Shown one piece after another: positions 10,181-18,822 of a DNA stretch of 64,000 bases. Position numbers and translations under genes: made by a program. The notes beneath the pieces were generated by a model that saw only the letters and a program-made list of their open reading frames with translations, was not told the DNA's origin and made no database searches. Position 1 is the first letter of the stretch, and every line of letters starts with the position of its first letter. Where the stretch lies: NCBI RefSeq assembly GCF_010078235.1, contig NZ_JAABOS010000005.1:1-64000 (forward strand), in the 5' to 3' direction. Origin of the DNA: Cognatundibacterium crateris. GTDB lineage: Bacteria > Pseudomonadota > Gammaproteobacteria > Burkholderiales > Burkholderiaceae_D.

Positions 10181-10207
10181 AAGGCCTGAAATGTTCAGGC
10201 CTTTTTT
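10181..10207 (+). terminator. Intrinsic terminator after obgE
   Basis: AAGGCCTGAA (10181-10190) and TTCAGGCCTT (10194-10203) form a perfect ten-pair stem with an ATG loop and a T-run. It begins five bases after the stop. The flanking A and T runs could allow function in both directions. Confidence 0.92.
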
Positions 10208-10325
10208 ACGTCGGTCTGGTCAGGTAGTGTTGATTGTATTTAATGAAATTAATCAATATTTATACTCAATTAATTCAATTGATTCTAAATAATATTCAGA
10301 TTTCATTATCTCATTCCACATAAAG

Positions 10326-10410
10326 TATAATTGTACGCATTGGCAATACTGCCGGGGCGTCGTAAGGCTTGGTGAACATCTGGTGCGTTCAGCAATCGTC
10401 GTCAGCCCCG
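10326..10410 (+). promoter_or_regulatory. proB promoter -10 and structured leader
   Basis: The 246-base gap before proB is A/T-rich up to a TATAAT at 10326-10331; its -35 is poor. The G/C-rich leader that follows contains nested inverted repeats: CGGGGC (10353-10358) with GCCCCG (10405-10410), and TGAAC (10373-10377) with GTTCA (10387-10391). This suggests a folded 5' leader before the proB ATG at 10454. The function is unknown. Confidence 0.4.
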
Positions 10411-10453
10411 CATTCAAGCAATCAACGTATTCTTACTTTGTCGTGGTCTTACT

Positions 10454-11596
10454 ATGCAATCTGTGATTCAACAAGCAAAACGTATCATTATTAAAGTCGG
10501 TTCTTCGCTGGTAACCAATGATGGGAAGGGGCTGGACAGCGTTGCCATTGCCAAATGGGCGACGCAGATCGCTGCGCTGCGTGCGATGGGCAAGCAAGTC
10601 ATTTTAGTCAGTTCCGGTGCAATTGCTGAGGGGCGGCAAAGGCTGGGTTTTGATAAGCGTCCGACCGGCATACATCAGTTGCAGGCTTGTGCGGCAGTCG
10701 GACAAATGGGACTGGCACAAATTTATGAGAGCAGTTTCCGCGTTCATCAGCTAGGCACGGCACAGATTTTGCTGACCCATGCGGATCTGGCTGACCGCGA
10801 GCGCTATCTGAACGCAAGATCAACTTTATTTACGTTGCTTGGTTATGGCATCGTCCCCATCATCAATGAAAATGATACGGTCGTGACCGATGAAATTAAA
10901 TTTGGCGATAACGATACCCTGGGCGCGCTGGTCGCAAATCTGACTGAGGCTGATGCGCTGATTATTCTGACTGATCAAAAGGGCTTGTACACGGCCGATC
11001 CACGCAAGCAGCCGGATGCGGAGTTTGTGCATCAGGCGCGCGCTGGAGATGTCGCGTTAGAGGCGATGGCTGGCGGCGCTGGCAGCAGTCTGGGTAGTGG
11101 CGGCATGCTGACCAAAATATTGGCAGCTAAGCGCGCTGCGAGTTCCGGTGCGCACACCGTGATTGCCTGGGGACGTGAAGAAAACGTATTGATACGCCTG
11201 GCTCAGGGCGAGGCCATAGGCACGCAGTTGGTCTCTGAGCGGGCGCCACTCGCAGCACGCAAACAATGGATGGCCGATCACTTACAAACGGCAGGCCAGT
11301 TTGTGCTCGATGCCGGTGCGGTTCAGAAGCTGCTGAAGGAAGGTAAATCTTTGCTGCCTATCGGTGTCACTGAGGTCAGTGGTGAATTTGGCCGTGGTGC
11401 GGCGGTGACGTGCGTTGATCAACAGGGTAATGCGATAGCGCGTGGCTTGTCGAATTATGGCAGTGCCGATGCACGCCGCATTCGTCAAAAGTCGTCGCAG
11501 GATATTGCCGGGATACTTGGTTTTGTCGAAGAGCCAGAGCTGATACACCGTGATAATCTGGTGCTGCTGACTACGCCAGCGCACAGCGAGGCTTGA
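10454..11596 (+). CDS. proB: Glutamate 5-kinase ProB
   Basis: Catalyses the first step of proline synthesis, ATP-dependent phosphorylation of glutamate. It has an amino-acid kinase domain (about residues 8-255, with [10 protein letters not shown] and the conserved NENDTV and FGDNDTLGA motifs). A C-terminal PUA domain (about 280-360) follows. At 380 residues it is a full-length two-domain enzyme. It is separated from obgE by a terminator and has its own leader. proA is not in the window. Confidence 0.97.
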   Translation: MQSVIQQAKRIIIKVGSSLVTNDGKGLDSVAIAKWATQIAALRAMGKQVILVSSGAIAEGRQRLGFDKRPTGIHQLQACAAVGQMGLAQIYESSFRVHQLGTAQILLTHADLADRERYLNARSTLFTLLGYGIVPIINENDTVVTDEIKFGDNDTLGALVANLTEADALIILTDQKGLYTADPRKQPDAEFVHQARAGDVALEAMAGGAGSSLGSGGMLTKILAAKRAASSGAHTVIAWGREENVLIRLAQGEAIGTQLVSERAPLAARKQWMADHLQTAGQFVLDAGAVQKLLKEGKSLLPIGVTEVSGEFGRGAAVTCVDQQGNAIARGLSNYGSADARRIRQKSSQDIAGILGFVEEPELIHRDNLVLLTTPAHSEA

Positions 11597-11676
11597 GCAT
11601 AGGCGATGCGCTGGCGCTAAGCACCTGGTAATGAGGGCAGCAGCTTGCGGATTGTGCCGCAAGCTGTGCTGAACGC

Positions 11677-12195
11677 TTACCGGCCGTAAAGAGTGCGCTT
11701 GCCACGCAGCCGGTCAAGTATGCTGTTTGCTTTTCCGGCGATGGTATTTCCCTCGCAAAAATACTCTGTGAATAAGTTGTGGTGCTGCTTATTCGCGCCT
11801 GTTTGCGAAATCTTATCCCATTCATCACGACGGCTACGCGACCAGGTACCATCGCTGCGGCCAAAGGCATACAGCTTTCTTTCATAGGTCGCGCAACGTA
11901 TGCCTTCATAGCTCACATTGCGCGCACCTGCGCTACTGCTGGCGACTAAGGTGTAGCGTATGGTGCCATCACTGGCGATACTTAAGGAAGGCGCATCGAT
12001 GAAAAACTGCATGCTGCCGGACTGATAAAAAGGCAGCAAATTTTCATTTTTAGGTGCAGCCGGTAATTGCACCTCGACTTCACGCCATTCCTTGTCAGGC
12101 TCGTCTTCCGCCGCCAGCGCAGTAGCGCTGTGCAGGCTGCCCGCTAACAGGAGCAGCGCCAGTGAGGCTGAGGTCATTAGGGATCGTTTGTGCAT
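11677..12195 (-). CDS. CNP1-like family protein, secreted
   Basis: A protein of 172 residues when started at the ATG at 12195, which gives a clean signal peptide (MHKRSLMTSASLALLLLAG... ending ALA-AE, near residue 30). The frame is open upstream to 12360, but those residues lie inside rppH and are not plausible. The mature part (EWREVEVQLPAAPK, then YTLVASSSAGARNVSYEG) matches my memory of the CNP1-like family (PF08750), common in Burkholderiales and of unknown function. It starts four bases downstream of the rppH stop, so the two are probably co-transcribed. Likely periplasmic. Confidence 0.82.
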   Translation of the reverse strand: MHKRSLMTSASLALLLLAGSLHSATALAAEDEPDKEWREVEVQLPAAPKNENLLPFYQSGSMQFFIDAPSLSIASDGTIRYTLVASSSAGARNVSYEGIRCATYERKLYAFGRSDGTWSRSRRDEWDKISQTGANKQHHNLFTEYFCEGNTIAGKANSILDRLRGKRTLYGR

Positions 12196-12199
12196 GGTT

Positions 12200-12769
12200 T
12201 TATTTCGTTTGTTCAGACTCATCGGTCTGCGGGGCCGGGATTTTTGCGGCTGCTTTATGCTGATTGCGCCGGTTACGTTGCGCTCCGGGGTGGTCCTGTC
12301 TGTGGATGAAACGCGATAACTCTTGCAGTGCAAGCTGGTACACGCCGCGTTTGAATTCAATCACCACATCCAGCGGAACCCAGTATTCATGCCAGCGCCA
12401 GGCATCAAATTCCGGGTGATTGGATGCGCGCAGGTTGACGTCGCAATCGCGACCCACCATGCGCAGCAAAAACCAGATTTGTTTTTGCCCGCGATAATGC
12501 CCACGGATTTCACGTTTGATGAAGTGATCCGGTACTTCATAGCGTAACCAGTCACGGGTGCGGCCTATAATTTTGACGTGCTCAGGCAACAATCCTGTTT
12601 CTTCTTCCAGCTCGCGAAACATAGCTTGTTCAGGAGACTCACCATACTTGATCCCGCCCTGAGGGAACTGCCAGGAGTGCTCGCGCACACGCTTTCCCCA
12701 CCAGACTTGATTGTTGGCGTTCAGCAAAATTATGCCTACGTTAGGGCGGAAGCCTTCACGGTCTAGCAT
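12200..12769 (-). CDS. rppH: RNA pyrophosphohydrolase RppH (Nudix)
   Basis: Removes pyrophosphate from the 5' end of mRNAs to start their decay. The Nudix box spans residues 38-60 (G38, E44, R52, E53, E56, E57, G59). The start [17 protein letters not shown] at ATG 12769, preceded by GAGG, is the canonical RppH N-terminus; a TTG four codons earlier is also open. At 189 residues it carries a basic C-terminal tail of about 35 residues, as in other betaproteobacteria. It is divergent from proS. Confidence 0.95.
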   Translation of the reverse strand: MLDREGFRPNVGIILLNANNQVWWGKRVREHSWQFPQGGIKYGESPEQAMFRELEEETGLLPEHVKIIGRTRDWLRYEVPDHFIKREIRGHYRGQKQIWFLLRMVGRDCDVNLRASNHPEFDAWRWHEYWVPLDVVIEFKRGVYQLALQELSRFIHRQDHPGAQRNRRNQHKAAAKIPAPQTDESEQTK

Positions 12770-12994
12770 AGTTAACCTCAAAACTTTCTGTGGCTAACCG
12801 CTCGGTCTTGCAATTTCCTGGTTCTGAAATCGGTGTTTACGTCGAAAAGTGTGCCCATTTTGCTGCGGGCAGCATCAAGTCTGGCGAACAAAACGCGGTT
12901 TCCTTCATCAAATATGCAAAGAGTGGGCGCATTAGCCAGCTAATCCTTTAAAATTGAGTTGATTATAACCTTCCATTTAAAAAGAATCACTGTC

Positions 12995-14722
12995 ATGCGA
13001 GCTACCCGATTTTTTATTTCCACACTCAAAGAAGCACCGGCAGACGCTGAGATCGTCAGCCACAAACTGATGATGCGCGCCGGCATGATCAAGCGTCTGG
13101 GTTCCGGCATCTATAACTACATGCCGATGGGGCTGCGCATTATCCGTAAAGTGGAAAACATTATCCGTGAAGAGATGAACCGCGCGGGTGCGATAGAGAT
13201 GCTGATGCCAGTAGTGCAGCCTGCAGAATTGTGGCAGGAGACTGGCCGCTGGGACAAAATGGGCCCGGAACTGATGCGCGTCAAAGACCGCCATGGTCGT
13301 GACTTCATCATCCAGCCAACGTCTGAAGAAGCCATCACAGACGTAGTGCGCACTGAGATCCGCTCCTACCGCCAGTTGCCAGTGAATTTTTATCACATCC
13401 AGACTAAATTCCGTGATGAGCGTCGTCCGCGTTTCGGTCTGATGCGTGGTCGTGAATTCACCATGAAAGATGCCTACTCTTTTGATCGCAATGTCGAAGG
13501 CCTCAAGCAGTCTTACCAGGTCATGTACGATGCCTACACCCGTATTTTCCAGCGCTTTGGCTTGCAGTTCCGCGCGGTCGCAGCCGATAACGGTGCGATT
13601 GGCGGTTCCGGCTCCCACGAGTTCCATGTGATCGCGGAAACCGGTGAAGATGCACTGGTTTACTGCCCGACTTCCGACTACGCTGCCAATATGGAAGCGG
13701 CTGAGGCATTGCCATTGGTGACGACACGTCCTGCCGCACAGGCAGCGCTGGTCAAGACCGCGACACCGGGTAAGGCAAAATGCGAAGACGTGGCTGCCTT
13801 GTTGTCCATTCCTTTGCAAAACACGGTCAAGTCTATCGTTCTGACCGTCGATGCAGACAAAGAAGAAGACAAGCAAGTCTGGCTGCTGCTGTTACGTGGC
13901 GATCATGAACTGAATGAAGTGAAAACCAGCAAAGTACCTGGCCTGGCGACCTATCGCTTTGCGACCGAAGCGGAAATCGTGGAGTGGTTTGGTACCAAGC
14001 CTGGTTATCTCGGACCGATTAATACCCTGAAACCTGTCAAGGTCGTGGCAGACCGCACTGTGGCGAATATGGCAGATTTCGTCTGCGGTGCGAACGAAGC
14101 GGATTTCCACTTCACCGGCGCAAACTGGGGCCGTGATTTGCCTGAGCCAGTGGTGGCGGATTTGCGTAATGTGGTTGATGGCGATCCTTCTCCGGACGGC
14201 AAAGGCGTACTGGCGATCCAGCGTGGCATCGAAGTCGGCCACGTATTCCAGCTTGGCACTCGCTATTCTGAAGACATGAAGGCGACCTTCCTGGATGAAA
14301 ACGGCAAACCACAACTGTTACAAATGGGGTGCTACGGCATAGGCGTGACCCGTATTCTGGGCGCGGCAATAGAACAGAATTTTGACGACAAAGGCATCAT
14401 CTGGCCAACTTCGATTGCGCCATTTGAAGTCGTGATCTGCCCTATGGGCATGGATCGTAGCGAAGCGGTCAAGGCTGAGACTGAGAAGCTGTATCAGGCA
14501 ATGCTGGAAGCCGGTATTGACGTGATTCTGGATGATCGTGGTGAGCGTCCGGGTGCGATGTTCGCTGACTGGGAGCTGATCGGTGTGCCGCATCGTGTCG
14601 TGATCGGTGACCGTGGTCTGAAAGATGGCAAGCTGGAATACGTAGGCCGTCGCGATGCAGAAGCGACTATCGTTCCGGTGGCTGAGATGCTGGCTTTTGT
14701 ACAGGCTAAGCTTGCCGCGTAA
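12995..14722 (+). CDS. proS: Prolyl-tRNA synthetase (bacterial type)
   Basis: A 575-residue class II aminoacyl-tRNA synthetase of the bacterial type. It has a catalytic core with motif 2 around [21 protein letters not shown], an inserted editing (INS) domain at about residues 235-390 that hydrolyses Ala-tRNA(Pro), and a C-terminal anticodon-binding domain. The start at ATG 12995 ([15 protein letters not shown]) is canonical; twelve more codons are open upstream but have no homology I recognise. It is divergent from rppH, with no strong promoter recognised in the 225-base gap. Confidence 0.97.
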   Translation: MRATRFFISTLKEAPADAEIVSHKLMMRAGMIKRLGSGIYNYMPMGLRIIRKVENIIREEMNRAGAIEMLMPVVQPAELWQETGRWDKMGPELMRVKDRHGRDFIIQPTSEEAITDVVRTEIRSYRQLPVNFYHIQTKFRDERRPRFGLMRGREFTMKDAYSFDRNVEGLKQSYQVMYDAYTRIFQRFGLQFRAVAADNGAIGGSGSHEFHVIAETGEDALVYCPTSDYAANMEAAEALPLVTTRPAAQAALVKTATPGKAKCEDVAALLSIPLQNTVKSIVLTVDADKEEDKQVWLLLLRGDHELNEVKTSKVPGLATYRFATEAEIVEWFGTKPGYLGPINTLKPVKVVADRTVANMADFVCGANEADFHFTGANWGRDLPEPVVADLRNVVDGDPSPDGKGVLAIQRGIEVGHVFQLGTRYSEDMKATFLDENGKPQLLQMGCYGIGVTRILGAAIEQNFDDKGIIWPTSIAPFEVVICPMGMDRSEAVKAETEKLYQAMLEAGIDVILDDRGERPGAMFADWELIGVPHRVVIGDRGLKDGKLEYVGRRDAEATIVPVAEMLAFVQAKLAA

Positions 14723-14777
14723 CAGAGCGGGCAGGCCAGCCTGCCCGTTACTGTCTGTGCTGAACATTGTTCGCAGT

Positions 14778-15437
14778 ATGTCCCGGATTGCTGTTCCTCT
14801 TTCAATAAGCCGAATTTCCGTGAAAACCTGCTGTCGTCTGGCGGCAGGATTTTTCCTGTCCGCGACCTTAGGCGCGATGCCTGCGTGGGCCGGCAATCAG
14901 AAGGAAGAGGCGATGGCTGATTCCGTACGCCTGGCCTTGTCCAAGGCTATCTCTGATCCGCGTCCACCCAAGCCCAGTTTCAATAATATTGACGAACGTA
15001 TCAGATATCTGCACTGGCTGGGTGAGATGTCAGTACGTCTGAAGCGGCGTATTCCCGATTACCAGAGCCGGATAGAATTGCTCGAAACGATATGGTACGA
15101 GTCCAAACGCGCAGGGCTGGACCCGGCGCTGGTAATGGGCCTGATGCAGGTGGAATCGGCATTCCGCAAATATGCAACCTCTGTGGTTGGGGCGCGCGGT
15201 TATATGCAGGTGATGCCGTTCTGGTCACGTGTGATCGGCGATGGCGATGCGAAGAAGCTGTTTCAGATGCAGACCAATCTGCGCTATGGCTGTTCTATCC
15301 TGCGTATGTATATCGATATGGAAAAGGGGGATTTGTATCTCGCTTTAGGTCGCTATAACGGCAGTCGGGGCAAGCCTGAATATCCGAACGCCGTGTTAGC
15401 TAACTGGAAAAACTGGGAATACACGCCGCCACGTTAA
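14778..15437 (+). CDS. Lytic transglycosylase (SLT domain)
   Basis: A periplasmic peptidoglycan lytic transglycosylase of 219 residues if started at ATG 14778. A GTG at 14820 would give a more compact signal peptide (MKTCCRLAAGFFLSATLGA... AWAG) and is a serious alternative; neither has a clear ribosome site. The SLT domain (about residues 90-215) shows the catalytic glutamate in LMQVESAF, then ARGYMQVMPFW and a C-terminal LGRYNGSRG, the usual E-S, G-x-M-Q and Y-N-G signatures. It follows proS by 55 bases in the same direction. It belongs to the minimal Slt-like proteins found after proS in Burkholderiales. Confidence 0.88.
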   Translation: MSRIAVPLSISRISVKTCCRLAAGFFLSATLGAMPAWAGNQKEEAMADSVRLALSKAISDPRPPKPSFNNIDERIRYLHWLGEMSVRLKRRIPDYQSRIELLETIWYESKRAGLDPALVMGLMQVESAFRKYATSVVGARGYMQVMPFWSRVIGDGDAKKLFQMQTNLRYGCSILRMYIDMEKGDLYLALGRYNGSRGKPEYPNAVLANWKNWEYTPPR

Positions 15438-15471
15438 GGTCCGCGTTACTCCCTCGGTCTGGGAGTATCGC

Positions 15472-16149
15472 TTGCATCGCTACCAATATCCTGCGCGGCC
15501 CTGGCTGATACTGCCTTTGGTTGCGGTCTTTCATTTGCTGATACTGTGGTACTGGCCTGCGTTTCACGCGCCAGCTAACTCGCAACAGGCGAGTGCTATG
15601 CACTTCATGCTGTTGTCGCCAGCGATCCGGCAGACACTGCCATTGTCTGAACCAGCATTGGAGGCAAACGCAAGCACTAGTGCCCAACGCAACCCGGAGC
15701 GTACGCGCCAGCGCACTGTCAGCGCGCCGTCTCAGGTCTCAAGCTCAACTCAAACACCAAAAAAAGAGCAGCTACAGTCTGAGCAGGAACATGCTGCAGC
15801 GGTTGAATCAGCTAATTCGGCCGCCTCCGCTATACCCGCACCAGCTAGTACTGAACTCAAGCGCGATGTGCGCAGCCTGTTTTCAGGATTGAAAAAAGAG
15901 TTTGAAGCACGTGACCGGGTGTTAACGGCGGCAGAGAAATCGGCTTTCGCCAAATTTGCAGATCAGATCGCACGTTCAGGGACGGTGAATCACGAAGGTG
16001 TGAAACATGAGGTGCATATCATGGGGGATGGTCGCCCGGTGTCAAAAATTATCACACCGTTTGGTACCTACTGCATCATGCACAGAAAGCCCGGCGAGTT
16101 ATTGGGCAATGAGATGCCGACTATTCCTATGAGTTGCGGGAATCTCTGA
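15472..16149 (+). CDS. Hypothetical membrane-anchored protein
   Basis: Not recognised. The 225-residue frame starts with TTG at 15472, supported by GGGAG seven bases upstream; the next ATG (15598) would cut off the membrane anchor. One transmembrane segment (about residues 10-28, WLILPLVAVFHLLILWYW) is followed by a Ser/Thr/Gln/Ala-rich, low-complexity linker (about 60-125). A compact C-terminal domain (about 130-225) contains two cysteines, in TYCIMH and MSCGNL. This architecture of anchor, linker and small periplasmic domain resembles envelope-spanning adaptor proteins of the TonB style, but I see no TonB C-terminal motif. It lies 34 bases after the lytic transglycosylase and ends at a terminator. 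Confidence 0.75.
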   Translation: MHRYQYPARPWLILPLVAVFHLLILWYWPAFHAPANSQQASAMHFMLLSPAIRQTLPLSEPALEANASTSAQRNPERTRQRTVSAPSQVSSSTQTPKKEQLQSEQEHAAAVESANSAASAIPAPASTELKRDVRSLFSGLKKEFEARDRVLTAAEKSAFAKFADQIARSGTVNHEGVKHEVHIMGDGRPVSKIITPFGTYCIMHRKPGELLGNEMPTIPMSCGNL

Positions 16150-16216
16150 AGTCAGATTCGTCGCTGCGATATTCTTTGGGTGAGAATTGAATTTCAGTCT
16201 GACCGCCTGAAAACAA

Positions 16217-16245
16217 AAATGCCCGCGCGATGCGGGCATTTTTGT
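16217..16245 (+). terminator. Intrinsic terminator after the 15.5-kb hypothetical gene
   Basis: AAATGCCCGC (16217-16226) and GCGGGCATTT (16232-16241) pair perfectly over ten bases with a GCGAT loop. Flanking A and T runs make it plausible in both directions, serving also the SWIB gene from the other side. Confidence 0.88.
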
Positions 16246-16306
16246 TTGGGATGGGATCATGACTCCCATTCAGCTTCCCAACGCACTTGGGCACTGCTCT
16301 GACGAA

Positions 16307-16660
16307 TCAGGACAGATGACCGGAAATGAGTTTAGTCATTTCGAACATGGAGACTTGTTTCTTGCCACCGAAAACGGCTTTCAGTTTGTCGTCTGCATTG
16401 ATGTTGCGTTTGTTTTCTGCGTCTTGCAGATTGTGCTTTTTGATGTATTCCCAAACTTTTTTCGTGACTTCAGTACGTGGAATTGGTGCTGCACCGATAA
16501 CTGCTGCCAGTGTTGGGGAAATCGTCATAGGCTTCATGAACGCGGCGTTAGGCTTGCGTTCTGCAGCTGGTTTTGCTGCTGCTTTCTTAGGTGCCGCTGC
16601 AGGCTTTTTGGCTGCTGCTGCTGGTTTTGCTGCTGTAGATTTCTTTGGTGCTGTTGCCAT
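16307..16660 (-). CDS. SWIB/MDM2-domain protein with Ala/Lys/Pro-rich N-terminus
   Basis: A 117-residue protein. Residues 1-37 are Lys/Ala/Pro-rich, like a histone H1 tail. Residues 40-115 form a SWIB domain (MTISPTLAAVIGAAPIPRTEVTKKVWEYIKKHNL, then LKAVFGGKKQVSMFEMTKLI). SWIB domains are best known from eukaryotic chromatin remodellers and from chlamydiae; small SWIB proteins with such tails also occur in betaproteobacteria. It is probably DNA- or nucleoid-associated, but the target is unknown. The tail is similar in composition to the large repeat protein at 39004-40251. Confidence 0.9.
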   Translation of the reverse strand: MATAPKKSTAAKPAAAAKKPAAAPKKAAAKPAAERKPNAAFMKPMTISPTLAAVIGAAPIPRTEVTKKVWEYIKKHNLQDAENKRNINADDKLKAVFGGKKQVSMFEMTKLISGHLS

Positions 16661-16834
16661 AAATAGCCTCCTTCACAAATTTCTTGGATGGAGCTTTGAT
16701 CGTTTTGAAAAGCTCCTGCATTGCGTCACTTCACGCATCGCTAATAGTGGTGTGGTTTTTATAGTGATGCAAGTCTTTTTTACTAGTTTTTTGTGAAAAA
16801 ATGCAGGAATTTACGCTTCGTTGGATTTCTGGGC

Positions 16835-16873
16835 AAAAAAAAGCCGGATCAGCGTGATTTCTCCTCTGATCCG
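16835..16873 (-). terminator. Intrinsic terminator for ffh
   Basis: On the minus strand CGGATCAG (16873-16866) pairs with CTGATCCG (16852-16845) around a 13-base loop, then GC and a run of eight T. It begins about 30 bases after the ffh stop. Confidence 0.88.
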
Positions 16874-16905
16874 ACCTGTTTTTTGACTGAATTCCGGAAT
16901 GCGAA

Positions 16906-18273
16906 TTAACGGCGTCCCGGCATCATTCCCTTCATACTACGCAGCATTTTCATCATGCCACCACCGCGCAGTTTTTTCATCATGCTCTGCATTTGTTCAA
17001 ACTGCGCCAGCATGCGATTCACTTCCTGGATCTGTACGCCGGCGCCTGCCGCGATACGGCGTTTGCGTGAGGCTTTGATCAACTCCGGCTTGGCACGCTC
17101 CAGCGCCGTCATGGAATTGATAATACCTTCCATACGGCGTACCGATTTCTCAGCCTGATCCATATTGGCACCGCTGGCGGCTTGTTGTAACTGGGCAGGC
17201 AGTTTATCCATCAGATTCGACAGACCGCCCATATTGCGCATCTGGGAAATCTGCATCTTGAAGTCGTTCATGTCGAACTTACCGCCATCCTTGATTTTAT
17301 GTGCAAGGTTTTGTGCAGCGGCGACGTCCATGCCTTTTTGTGCCGATTCGACCAAGGCCAGAATGTCACCCATACCCAGCACACGGTTGGCCATGCGAGT
17401 CGCATCGAAGGATTCCAGACCATCCAGTTTTTCAGCGACACCTACAAATTTAATCGGTTTGCCGGTGATATGGCGTACTGATAAGGCAGCACCGCCGCGT
17501 GCATCACCATCGAGTTTGGTCAGCACCACGCCAGTGAGCGGTAAGGCATCATTAAAGGCCTTGGCCGTATTGACCGCATCCTGACCCAGCATTGCATCGA
17601 CCACGAACAGGGTTTCGATAGGGCGGACTGCAGCATGCACCTCCGCGATCTCTTTCATCATCGCTTCATCGATACCCAGACGACCAGCGGTATCAACGAT
17701 CAGTACATCGTGATAATGTTTTTTCGCGTAATCCAGCGCCGCCAGCGCGATATCAACCGGCTTCTGGTCGGGTGTGGATGGGAAAAAGTCAGCACCCACC
17801 TGTTCAGTCACGGTTTGTAACTGACCGATCGCAGCCGGACGGTATACGTCGGCAGAAACGGTTAATACTTTTTTCTTCTTTTGTTCACGCAGGTATTTGG
17901 CCAGCTTACCGACAGTCGTGGTTTTACCGGCACCTTGCAGGCCCGCCATCAGGATAATTGCCGGTGGCTGGCAGGCAAAGCTGAGTTGAGACGCATCTTC
18001 ACCCAGATCAGCGCCCATCAGGATGGCCAGTTCTTTTTGTACTACGCCAACCAGTGCCTGGCCCGGTGTCAGGGAAGAAATCACTTCTTCACCCATGGCT
18101 TTTTCTTTGACCCTTGCGATCAGTTCGCGCACTGCAGGCAGCGCTACGTCGGCTTCCAATAAAGCCATGCGCACTTCACGCAGCATGTCGGCGGTGTTGG
18201 ATTCTGTCAGTCGGGCTTCGCCGCGCATAGTCTTGACGACTTTGGCGAGGCGTTGGGTGAGATTATCGAGCAT
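16906..18273 (-). CDS. ffh: Signal recognition particle protein Ffh
   Basis: A GTPase that, with 4.5S RNA, targets nascent inner-membrane proteins to FtsY. It has an N domain (1-90), a G domain with P-loop GLQGAGKTT (111-119), VDTAGR and TKLDGDARGG, and a methionine-rich M domain (about 310-455) ending in MMKKLRGGGMMKMLR-type sequence. The start is ATG 18273 (MLDNLTQRL); an upstream extension of 11 codons has no family support. At 455 residues the length is normal. Confidence 0.97.
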   Translation of the reverse strand: MLDNLTQRLAKVVKTMRGEARLTESNTADMLREVRMALLEADVALPAVRELIARVKEKAMGEEVISSLTPGQALVGVVQKELAILMGADLGEDASQLSFACQPPAIILMAGLQGAGKTTTVGKLAKYLREQKKKKVLTVSADVYRPAAIGQLQTVTEQVGADFFPSTPDQKPVDIALAALDYAKKHYHDVLIVDTAGRLGIDEAMMKEIAEVHAAVRPIETLFVVDAMLGQDAVNTAKAFNDALPLTGVVLTKLDGDARGGAALSVRHITGKPIKFVGVAEKLDGLESFDATRMANRVLGMGDILALVESAQKGMDVAAAQNLAHKIKDGGKFDMNDFKMQISQMRNMGGLSNLMDKLPAQLQQAASGANMDQAEKSVRRMEGIINSMTALERAKPELIKASRKRRIAAGAGVQIQEVNRMLAQFEQMQSMMKKLRGGGMMKMLRSMKGMMPGRR

Positions 18274-18822
18274 AGCGCAGAGTTCAGTTCTTTGAAAAAA
18301 ACACAATTAAGTAAAAAGTATGGGCAAAACTGCAATGCAGGCACTGAAGTCGCCAAATCATCCCGCATTTTACCTGATCGCGATCTGTGTTCCGTGGAAA
18401 ACCTGAATACTGCACTGATACTGAGCAGCTTTTCCTTTGCTGTAGCTGTGCCGGCTCAAGCTGGCGCGCAGCGCTTATGGAACAATTTGCTGCAAATTAC
18501 AGTCCAAGTTGCATTGCGGTAATTTTTGCAAGGTATGATGTGCCGCCAAGCTGTTCCGCTGATGAGTTATTTACTTAGGCTGAGCAGCGAAAACAAACTT
18601 AAGCCCTGCGAAGCTGCTTTATCCGGAAAGCCCGACCTGAGTTGGGTGGAATTCTCATTTTTCGGAATGACATTGAGCATCAGGGTGGATGTTTAGCCAG
18701 CAGACTGACTGTTTGAGGCTATAGGCAGCGAGTTTATCCGGGGCGGCATGTCTAGTGCTGATCCGGGGAGCAAACAAAAAGGCAGATGCATAGCATCTGC
18801 ATCAGATTATTAAGGAGACATA
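18274..18822. other. Intergenic region between ffh and the LivK-like gene
   Basis: 549 bases with no gene I can support; the short open frames in it have no ribosome sites or family features. The only clear structure is a perfect hairpin, GCAGATGC (18782-18789) with GCATCTGC (18793-18800), 22 bases before the next start codon. It could influence translation or stability of that mRNA. No convincing sigma-54 site is present here. Confidence 0.5.

Noticed and set aside
12977-13876. 299-residue minus-strand frame inside proS
   Set aside because: It lies wholly opposite a complete prolyl-tRNA synthetase and has a shadow composition without ribosome site or family features.
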